Source of the DNA: Actinomycetota bacterium
Lineage (GTDB): Bacteria; Actinomycetota; Geothermincolia; Geothermincolales; RBG-13-55-18
Length of the DNA stretch: 46,499 nt
Reading direction: 5' to 3'
Assembly (NCBI GenBank): GCA_016931915.1
Contig: JAFGDU010000074.1
Span: 1 to 46,499, forward strand
Every line of letters starts with the position of its first letter. Position 1 is the stretch's first letter. Both the position numbers and the translations under genes were made by a program. This document shows positions 40,324 to 46,499 of this stretch, one piece after another. The notes under the pieces are model-generated. The model made no database searches. It worked only from the letters and a program-made list of their open reading frames with translations, and had not been told where the DNA came from.

Positions 40324-41156
40324 GGCCCCTCCTCCTCGCGCACGCGTGCGACGAAGATATCTCCGAGACCGGCGCCCTCGCCCAGTTCCCGTCGGCCCTC
40401 GTGCATGAGTGCGGCCAGGGTCCCGAGATAGAGTAGGCGCCCGCGGTGGAGCAGGGCCACGTCATCGCACAGGCGTTCCGCCTCGTCCATGTCCTGGGTG
40501 GCCAGGAAGACCGTCTTGCCCCTGGCCTCCACCAGCTCCCGGCGGATGAAGTCCTGCAGGGGATAGGCGGCATCGGGGGAGAGGGAGCGCGTCGGTTCGT
40601 CCATGAGCAGGACCTCAGGGTCGTGCAGGAGGGCACGCGCCACCGCCGTTTTCTGCCGCATGCCGGACGAATAATCGGAGAAGGGCACGTCCAGGAACCC
40701 GGTTACGCCCGTTAGCCCGCCGAGTTCCGCGATGCGCCGCTTCGTCGCGTTGCCATCCAGGCCCTGGAGGGCGGCGAAGAACTCCAGGTTGCGGCGTCCC
40801 GAAAGGCGCCAGTAAAAACTGCGCTCCTCGCTGTTGACCATACCCATGCGTTGGCGAATGGCGCGGCCGTGATGTAGCGTGTCCTCTCCCAGCACCAGGA
40901 CCGAGCCCGAGGTGGGAACGAGCAGGTTGTAACAGATCTTGATCAGGGTGGTCTTTCCGGCGCCGTTCGTACCCAGCAGGCCGAAGACGCTGCCGCGGCG
41001 GACCCGCAGGCTGACCCCATCGAGGGCCCGAATGACGCCCTGCTTCCAGGAAGGGAGGAAGAAAGAGCGCCAGCCCGCGGGAGGACGTGGGTAGTCCTTG
41101 ACCAGCGCGGTCACGGTCAGCGCATCTTCTCTGCCGTCTGCTCCGGCGTTCGTCAT
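40320..41156 (-). CDS. ABC transporter ATP-binding protein
   Basis: A 278-residue ATPase. The Walker A is GTNGAGKTTL, the signature YSSGMRQK, Walker B VLLMDEPT, and the D-loop RSLSPDA. The switch histidine is replaced: ATQDMDEAE in place of ATHDM, giving Gln. This substitution slows hydrolysis in many ABC proteins. The ATG at 41156 has AAAGG seven bases upstream and is chosen over a GTG at 41189. Partner permease overlaps its end. The 265-base gap to the NrpR-like gene shows no supported feature. Confidence 0.88.
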   Translation of the reverse strand: MTNAGADGREDALTVTALVKDYPRPPAGWRSFFLPSWKQGVIRALDGVSLRVRRGSVFGLLGTNGAGKTTLIKICYNLLVPTSGSVLVLGEDTLHHGRAIRQRMGMVNSEERSFYWRLSGRRNLEFFAALQGLDGNATKRRIAELGGLTGVTGFLDVPFSDYSSGMRQKTAVARALLHDPEVLLMDEPTRSLSPDAAYPLQDFIRRELVEARGKTVFLATQDMDEAERLCDDVALLHRGRLLYLGTLAALMHEGRRELGEGAGLGDIFVARVREEEGP

Positions 41157-41421
41157 CGCCGGCCTTTCGCTTCGATCATCCGCGGTCACAACCAGGCTAC
41201 TCTAATCTACTACAACTTTGTCTTTTAACCTTCCACTCGGCTCCGCAGGCCTGTATATGAAGCGAGAGCGGCCTTGACAGACCCGTGGAAGCAGAGCGGG
41301 TGTGCGTGAACGTAGCTACGCGAGCTCGAGCACGACCTCGCGGATGTGGATAGAAGGCGCGTGGAGTGGGGAAGAACCTGGTTTGGAGAAGCTCGCCGCC
41401 CGCCCCGGGCCGGACGGACTG

Positions 41422-42426
41422 CTAGATGCGTTTTGCCAGCGTGGCGAATGGAGCCAGGGCGGAGCAATCGACCAGGGTGGCCATGGCGCGGGACGAGGTA
41501 TCCACGCCCAATTCTTCGGCCGCCGCGGGCGGATTGAGTCCGCTGGCCACGATCATACCCACGCGGTCCTTTCCGGACGGCACCTCCATGAACGGCTGGC
41601 TCGGCCTTCCCAGGAGGATCATCTCCCCCAGGCGCGACCGCTTCATCGCCTCCAGCAGCTCGGCGGCGGCGTCCAGGGCGGAAGAGGGGATAAGACGGTA
41701 GGATGCACATATCCTGCCGGAGCCGTCGCTGGCGGAGGAATGCACGCTGGTCATCTTGCCCTTGATGAAGATCTCAATGGGATCCAGGGTGGAACCCGAA
41801 TAGCTGATTATCTCGGTAAAGCGGCGCGGTTTGCCCCCCGTCATCTCCAGCAGACCGCCGAAGCTGGACTCTACGGGTATGCCGTGGCGCAGAAAAATGG
41901 AGTTGAGGGTGACGCTGCATACCGTTCCCCAGCCGGCCATGCCCTCGGGGACCTCCAGGCCACCCACCCTTTCCCCGGGGCCGATGCGCAGCACCAGATC
42001 CGAGAGGCACAACCCGGCCTCGAAAGCGGGGCGCATAGCCTCCACCGCCCTGCCCTCGTGCGGCAGTGGAAGCAGGGTAAGGTTGACCACCAGCCTGCCG
42101 CTGTTCGAGGCCAGATCGAAATCGGCCCGGCATGCGAGGTCGTCGATACGCGAATTCATGAATCCAACGCGGTCCACCGCCAGGGCATTCTCTATCTCGT
42201 CGCGCCCGCGCTGCGTGAGCAGGCGGCCGCTTCTCCCCTCGAGCTGGGTGAAGCCCCGCTCGTCCAGGTGCATAAGATGGTAGCGGACGGTCCTCTCGTT
42301 CAGGTCCACCCCCCTCAGCGCCAGCTCCCGGGATATGGCCCGGGCACCGAGCGGCTCTCCTGCCTCCTGCAGGATCTCCAGGATGGCCAGGGTCTTTCTC
42401 TCCAGCGACGTGTCGTTGTAAGCCAT
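41422..42426 (-). CDS. NrpR-like transcriptional repressor (winged helix plus DUF128)
   Basis: A 334-residue regulator. Residues about 8-75 form a winged helix (LAILEILQEAGEPLGARAISRELALRG); the rest is one NrpR regulatory domain (VGMIVASGLNPPAAAEELGVD near the end). In methanogens NrpR senses 2-oxoglutarate and represses nitrogen-assimilation genes. Here it diverges from a glutamate synthase operon, which fits the same role in a bacterium. The ATG at 42426 has AGGAG about 12 bases upstream, a long spacing, so the start is not certain. A palindrome at 42489-42506 is a likely binding site. Confidence 0.85.
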   Translation of the reverse strand: MAYNDTSLERKTLAILEILQEAGEPLGARAISRELALRGVDLNERTVRYHLMHLDERGFTQLEGRSGRLLTQRGRDEIENALAVDRVGFMNSRIDDLACRADFDLASNSGRLVVNLTLLPLPHEGRAVEAMRPAFEAGLCLSDLVLRIGPGERVGGLEVPEGMAGWGTVCSVTLNSIFLRHGIPVESSFGGLLEMTGGKPRRFTEIISYSGSTLDPIEIFIKGKMTSVHSSASDGSGRICASYRLIPSSALDAAAELLEAMKRSRLGEMILLGRPSQPFMEVPSGKDRVGMIVASGLNPPAAAEELGVDTSSRAMATLVDCSALAPFATLAKRI

Positions 42427-42453
42427 AACGGTAAACTTTCTCCTAATAAACCA

Positions 42454-42506
42454 TTGACAATATAACATATAACGGGTTTAATAGGCAATAGGCTACCTAT
42501 AGCCTA
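42454..42506 (+). promoter_or_regulatory. Promoter and palindromic operator of the glutamate synthase operon
   Basis: TTGACA (42454-42459) and TTTAAT (42477-42482) are 17 bases apart. TAGGCTACCTATAGCCTA (42489-42506) is a perfect 7-bp inverted repeat with a four-base spacer covering the expected start site. It differs from the GGAA-N6-TTCC sites of methanogen NrpR, so this lineage may use another recognition sequence. Confidence 0.65.
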
Positions 42507-42604
42507 CGTATTGATCGGAGATAAGTAAGGACCGCGAGATACGCGCAAAGCGGCTGGAATACCTTCTGTCTCACACGGCTGTTATGGAGCAGGTGATCAA
42601 GGTG

Positions 42605-43039
42605 ATGAGGATAGAACCGCGAGAGGAATACTGTATCGGATGCCGCCTGTGCGAGATCCACTGCATCGTGCAGCACTCCAAGAGCAGGGATATCATCAAG
42701 GCGTTCAAGAAGGAGAGGCGCCCGGTCAAGCGCGTTGAGGTCGAGGAAGAGGGTCACGTCTCCTTTGCCCTGCAGTGCCGCCACTGCGAAGAGGCCCCGT
42801 GCATAACCGCCTGTCTCTCCGGGGCCATGCAGCGGGACCCGGAGACCGGAGTGGTTACCAACGACCCCGAGCGCTGCGTGGGCTGCTGGACGTGTATTCT
42901 CGTCTGTCCCTTCGCCGCGGTCCGCCGCGACGAGGCGGACGGGAAGGTGGTGGGTAAGTGCGACCTCTGCCCCGATCTGGATATCCCGGCCTGCGTGGCG
43001 AACTGCCCCAACGAAGCCCTGGTCCTGGTGGAGGAATAG
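42605..43039 (+). CDS. Ferredoxin-like subunit with four [4Fe-4S] motifs
   Basis: A 144-residue HycB/CooF-type electron carrier. Sixteen Cys form four sets: 10/13/16/20, 58/61/66/70, 91/94/97/101 and 119/122/130/134. It is first in the operon and likely links the FAD oxidoreductase to the glutamate synthase, or lets reduced ferredoxin drive it. The ATG at 42605 has AGGTG and AAGG upstream; an ATG at 42584 has no site but would add seven residues. Confidence 0.85.
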   Translation: MRIEPREEYCIGCRLCEIHCIVQHSKSRDIIKAFKKERRPVKRVEVEEEGHVSFALQCRHCEEAPCITACLSGAMQRDPETGVVTNDPERCVGCWTCILVCPFAAVRRDEADGKVVGKCDLCPDLDIPACVANCPNEALVLVEE

Positions 43040-43041
43040 AG

Positions 43042-44352
43042 ATGCAGAAATACGACTACGCCATCATAGGCAATTCGGCCGCGGCCATCAACGCCGTCGA
43101 TGCCATCCGGGAAGTGGACGGCGAGGGAAGCATCGGACTGTTCGGCGAGGAGAAGTACCGCTGCTATTCGCGTCCACTTATCTCATATCTGGTGGCGGGG
43201 GATATCGAGTCCAAGGGGATGTATTACCGCCCTCCTAATTATTACCATAAATCCAAGGTGGACTTCCATGCTGGAGAGCGCGTCGTCTCGATATCTCCTG
43301 CGCAGAAGACACTGACTACCGCGGGCAAAGAGAAGGCCAGGTGGCGCAAGCTGCTGCTGGCCACCGGCTTCACCCCCTTTGTCCCGCCCATCGATGGTAT
43401 GGACGAAGTGAAATACATGACCTTCGTCTCCTGGGAAGACGCCAAACAAATGCTCCGCCTGACGTCGAAAAAGGTCAATGCGCTGGTGATCGGGGCGGGG
43501 CTCATAGGCATGAAGGCCGCGGAGGCGCTGCATGCCCGCGGGGCCGGAGTTACGGTAGTGGAGAAGATGGACCGCGTCCTCCCGCTGGCCCTCGATGAAC
43601 GAGCTTCCCACCTGGTGGCGGAGGGATGCCGCAAGGCGCGTATCGATATCATCACCGGTGTCAGCGTTTCCAGGCTGGAAGGCAGGGGAGGGAACAAGGG
43701 CGTGGCCGTCCTGGAGGACGGCGCGGATATAGATTTCGATCTCCTGGTGATGGCGGTGGGCGTAAGGCCGCGCACGGAGCTGGCCGAGGCGGCCGGACTG
43801 CCGTGCGAACGGGGCATCGAGGTCGACGGGTACCAGCGTACCGCCCAAGAGACCATCTACGCCGCAGGCGATGCCGTCAAGGCTATGGATATCGTTCTGG
43901 GGGAGCCTTCCGTCAATGCCCTGTGGCCGGTGGCAGCACTGCAGGGGAAGTATGCGGGCATGAATATGGCGGGCGATGACGAATACCCCTATCCCGGATG
44001 TAATTCCATGAACGCGGTGGAGTTCTTCGGGCTGCCGGTCCTCTCGGCGGGGATAGTAAACCCACCCAGCGAGGGATACCAGGTGATCGTCCGCCAGGAT
44101 GACGGCGGCTACCGCAAAGTCGTATTACAGGGAGACGTACTGGTCGGCATGCTCATGGCCGGGAGGATAGAGCGTGCCGGCATCCTCACCGGTCTTATCC
44201 AGGAAAGGGCAAACGTCAGACGGGTGAAGAAATCCCTCCTGGATGAGGGCTTCGGCAATATCCACCTGCCGCGCCAGGTGAGAAAAGGACGCATCGAAGA
44301 TGCGAAGACCAGCCTCAAGGCTGGAGGGTCCGTCAGGAGCCGGGGGGGTTGA
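43042..44352 (+). CDS. FAD/NAD(P)-dependent oxidoreductase of the glutamate synthase operon
   Basis: A 436-residue pyridine nucleotide-disulfide oxidoreductase-type protein. The FAD-binding segment is IIGNSAAAINAVDA at about 8, the NAD(P) loop is VIGAGLIGMKAAEAL at about 150, and the second FAD contact is TIYAAGDAVKAMDI. It lacks a redox CxxxxC pair, as in rubredoxin or nitrite reductase-type members. It starts two bases after the ferredoxin stop behind GGAGGA, and four bases separate it from the glutaminase gene. It probably passes electrons from NAD(P)H to the synthase or the reverse. Confidence 0.85.
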   Translation: MQKYDYAIIGNSAAAINAVDAIREVDGEGSIGLFGEEKYRCYSRPLISYLVAGDIESKGMYYRPPNYYHKSKVDFHAGERVVSISPAQKTLTTAGKEKARWRKLLLATGFTPFVPPIDGMDEVKYMTFVSWEDAKQMLRLTSKKVNALVIGAGLIGMKAAEALHARGAGVTVVEKMDRVLPLALDERASHLVAEGCRKARIDIITGVSVSRLEGRGGNKGVAVLEDGADIDFDLLVMAVGVRPRTELAEAAGLPCERGIEVDGYQRTAQETIYAAGDAVKAMDIVLGEPSVNALWPVAALQGKYAGMNMAGDDEYPYPGCNSMNAVEFFGLPVLSAGIVNPPSEGYQVIVRQDDGGYRKVVLQGDVLVGMLMAGRIERAGILTGLIQERANVRRVKKSLLDEGFGNIHLPRQVRKGRIEDAKTSLKAGGSVRSRGG

Positions 44353-44356
44353 GGCG

Positions 44357-45508
44357 ATGCTGAGGGGTGTGCGTTTCAAGGATGACAAGGACTTTTCCGG
44401 ATGCTCCATTTTCGGGATGATGAACGCCGGCAGCGTGAGATTCACTGGTGCACCCATGCTCACCGCCATCGCCAACATGAAGGAGCGCAGCAACGGGCTG
44501 GGTGGCGGATTCGCCGCCTACGGCATCTACCCGCAGTACCCCGATCTCTACTGCTTCCACATGATGTACAGCGACGAGGCGGGTAAGGCCGATTGCGAGG
44601 AATTCCTCGCCGCAAACTTCAGCGTGGAAGAGGCCGAGATAATCCCGACCGCTCCCTGTGAGGGGGTAGGTGAAGCCCCACTGCTGTGGCGTTATTTCCT
44701 CCAGCCTCGCGAGCATCCGGCCCTGGGGTGCGAGATGGAGGACCTGGATGATCTCGTGGTCAGGTCGGTGATGCACATCAACGCGGGCATAGACGGCGCC
44801 TTTGCCTTCTCCAGCGGGAAGAACATGGGCGTGTTCAAGGGAGTGGGGTTCCCGGAGGACATCGGCCGCTTCTTCCGCCTGGACGAGTACGAGGGTTACA
44901 TCTGGGTGGCTCATGGCAGGTTTCCCACCAACACCCAGGCCTGGTGGGGCGGCGCTCACCCCTTCAACATACTGGACTGGTCGGTGGTCCATAACGGGGA
45001 GATCTCGTCGTACGGCATAAACCAGCGCTACCTGGAGATGCACGGATACAGCTGCACCCTGTTCACGGATACGGAGGTCATAGCCTACGCTGTAGACCTC
45101 CTGGTGCGCAGGCACGGCCTCTCCATAGAGGACATGGCCGGGGTGCTGGCAGCTCCGCTGTGGGAGGATATCGACCGTATGCCGCCGCGGGAGAGAGAGC
45201 TGCATACCGCACTGCGCCAGACCTACGGCTCGCTGCTGCTCAACGGCCCCTTCAGCGTCATCGTTTCCAACCTTACCCAGATGATAGGGCTTACCGACCG
45301 CATCAGGCTGCGGCCCCTGGTGGCGGGGCGCAACGGCGACTGGATGTACCTGTCCTCCGAGGAAGCGCCCATGCACCTGGTGGACGATACCCTGAAAGAT
45401 ACCTGGATACCGTCGGGCGGTGAGCCCATAATCTTTGAGTTGAAGGACGCTGCAGCCGTGACCGTGGACGAGAAGATACTGAGCGGGGCGGCGCTCCCTG
45501 GAGGTTGA
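44357..45508 (+). CDS. Glutamine amidotransferase (class II) subunit of glutamate synthase
   Basis: A 383-residue Ntn-type glutaminase domain matching the stand-alone GltB1 of archaeal-type glutamate synthases. Conserved regions are HGRFPTNTQAWWGGAHPF, VVHNGEISSYG and LFTDTEVIAYAVD. The nucleophile is probably Cys16 in FSGCSIFG; class II enzymes use an N-terminal Cys, so either 15 residues are cleaved off or a different start is used. It releases ammonia from glutamine for the FMN subunit encoded next. The ATG at 44357 was chosen for its GAGG site; it lies four bases after the oxidoreductase stop. Confidence 0.88.
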   Translation: MLRGVRFKDDKDFSGCSIFGMMNAGSVRFTGAPMLTAIANMKERSNGLGGGFAAYGIYPQYPDLYCFHMMYSDEAGKADCEEFLAANFSVEEAEIIPTAPCEGVGEAPLLWRYFLQPREHPALGCEMEDLDDLVVRSVMHINAGIDGAFAFSSGKNMGVFKGVGFPEDIGRFFRLDEYEGYIWVAHGRFPTNTQAWWGGAHPFNILDWSVVHNGEISSYGINQRYLEMHGYSCTLFTDTEVIAYAVDLLVRRHGLSIEDMAGVLAAPLWEDIDRMPPRERELHTALRQTYGSLLLNGPFSVIVSNLTQMIGLTDRIRLRPLVAGRNGDWMYLSSEEAPMHLVDDTLKDTWIPSGGEPIIFELKDAAAVTVDEKILSGAALPGG

Positions 45509-45514
45509 TGGACT

Positions 45515-46499
45515 TTGAAGAGCTATACCATTCCGCGATTCCTGGTGGACAGGGACGACCACCGCTGCATCCGCTGCGAGGTCTGTGTGCGACAGTGCGC
45601 GAACGATGTCCACTTCTACGACGAGGAGGAAGACGAGGTATACGTCGACGAGGACAAGTGCGTCGGCTGCCTGCGTTGCGTTACCCTCTGCCCAACCAAC
45701 GCCCTGGTGGTGCGCGAAAACCCGACCCAGGTGCCCACCAACGCGAACTGGACCCGCGAGGTTCTCCACAATATATACAAGCAAGCCGAGACGGGAGGCG
45801 TACTGCTCACCGGCATGGGGTGCGACAAGGATTACCGTAATTACTGGGACCGCATCACCCTCGATGCCAGCCAGGTGACCAATCCCTCCATCGATCCCCT
45901 GCGCGAACCCATGGAACTGCGTACCTATCTCGGGTCGAAGCCGGACGAACTGGAGATCGGCACCAGAAAGGGCAAGCCCTCGCTGGAGACCAGGATCTCG
46001 CCACAGCTGCGCCTGGAGACGCCCATCATGTTCTCCGCCCTGTCCTACGGGGCCATCAGCTACAACACCTGCCAGAGCCTGGCGCGGGCGGCGGCGGAGG
46101 TGGGGACGTTTTACAACACCGGGGAGGGCGGACTTCCCCGCGACCTCTACAAGTACGGCGATAACACCATCTGCCAGGTGGCGTCGGGCCGCTTCGGGGT
46201 CCATGCGGACTACCTGGAGGTGGCCGCGGCCCTGGAGATAAAGATAGGGCAGGGCGCCAAGCCGGGTATCGGGGGGCACCTGCCCGGGGAGAAGGTCAGC
46301 GTCGAGATATCCCGCACCCGCATGATCCCCAAGGGCACCGATGCCCTGTCGCCGGCGCCCCATCACGATATCTATTCCATCGAGGACCTGGCGCAGCTCA
46401 TCTATGCCCTCAAGGAGGCGACACACTGGGAGAAGCCTGTGTCGGTCAAGATAGCGGCCGTACACAACTCCGCCGCCATCGCCTCGGGCATGGTGCGGG
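45515..46499 (+). CDS. Glutamate synthase FMN subunit with N-terminal ferredoxin domain (incomplete)
   Basis: The 3' end is cut by the window edge; 328 codons are visible. Residues 18-59 hold two [4Fe-4S] motifs (Cys18/21/24/28 and Cys49/52/55/59), then comes the FMN barrel of glutamate synthase (SALSYGAISYNT, IKIGQGAKPGIGGHLPG, ISRTRMIPKGTDALSPAPHHD, SVKIAAVHNS). This is the archaeal-type arrangement, where ferredoxin, glutaminase and FMN domains are separate genes. The only in-frame start after the previous stop is TTG at 45515, with GGAGG ten bases before it. It would convert 2-oxoglutarate and ammonia to glutamate. Confidence 0.9.
   Translation, partial: MKSYTIPRFLVDRDDHRCIRCEVCVRQCANDVHFYDEEEDEVYVDEDKCVGCLRCVTLCPTNALVVRENPTQVPTNANWTREVLHNIYKQAETGGVLLTGMGCDKDYRNYWDRITLDASQVTNPSIDPLREPMELRTYLGSKPDELEIGTRKGKPSLETRISPQLRLETPIMFSALSYGAISYNTCQSLARAAAEVGTFYNTGEGGLPRDLYKYGDNTICQVASGRFGVHADYLEVAAALEIKIGQGAKPGIGGHLPGEKVSVEISRTRMIPKGTDALSPAPHHDIYSIEDLAQLIYALKEATHWEKPVSVKIAAVHNSAAIASGMVR

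Noticed and set aside
1-46499. CRISPR array, tRNA or rRNA genes, integrase or prophage
   Set aside because: No regularly spaced repeats, T-loop-like tRNA segments, rRNA sequence, integrase or phage structural genes were seen when reading both strands.

Overview
The window reads as a GC-rich chromosome segment from an anaerobic or microaerobic monoderm bacterium, most likely a deep-branching actinobacterial lineage. That placement is an inference from gene content, not a phylogeny. The supporting points are many TTG and GTG starts with strong GGAGG sites, SLH/NlpC surface proteins with 'AEGYTGG-FDTW' repeats, oxygen-sensitive Fe-S enzymes, an archaeal-style split glutamate synthase beside an NrpR-type regulator, and a heliorhodopsin. 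Both ends of the window are arbitrary cuts; the last gene runs off the right edge.

Layout. 0-4 kb: a small unknown gene beside a nested inverted repeat, then a four-gene operon of two DUF35/thiolase-like pairs closed by a clean terminator. 4-11 kb: a HAMP-only membrane sensor, a SufS-like cysteine desulfurase, a large SLH-NlpC/P60 surface protein, then an alcohol dehydrogenase / class I aldolase / zincin operon. 11-13.7 kb: a double-cubane-type (2-hydroxyacyl-CoA dehydratase family) protein, its ATP-driven activator and a DUF3343 protein. 13.7-14.9 kb: an AT-rich island with two paralogous 60-residue genes behind near-consensus promoters and palindromes. 14.9-18.3 kb: an XRE-cupin regulator, a heliorhodopsin, a bidirectional terminator and a YCF48/BNR-TIG surface protein. 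18.4-22.5 kb: a PaaK-like ligase, glycerol kinase and lipase-like hydrolase operon. 22.5-29 kb: Cys-rich small proteins, a possible structured RNA, an iron alcohol dehydrogenase, a PAS-GAF signalling ATPase and an Fe-S flavoprotein. 29-35 kb: a TetR-controlled cluster of class II aldolase, saccharopine dehydrogenase-like oxidoreductase, FGGY kinase and RuBisCO-like protein. 35-41 kb: a zinc-ribbon/MscL fusion, tandem serpin lipoproteins (one frameshifted), an acetoacetate-decarboxylase-like protein and an ABC-2 exporter. 41-46.5 kb: an NrpR-like repressor divergent from a split glutamate synthase operon.

The most noteworthy items are: (1) the heliorhodopsin, with Schiff-base Lys249 and counterion Glu114; (2) the RuBisCO-like protein, which keeps the metal/carbamate residues but lacks RuBP-phosphate residues and sits in a complete-looking oxidise-phosphorylate-transform-cleave cassette with twin TetR operators; (3) the double-cubane protein/activator/DUF3343 set with a SufS relative 6 kb away; (4) the MscL-zinc-ribbon fusion; (5) the serpin pair, which shares a 71-bp identical 3' end despite divergence elsewhere; (6) the AT-rich island of tiny paralogous genes. 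All functional assignments rest on reading motifs by eye; no database search was run.
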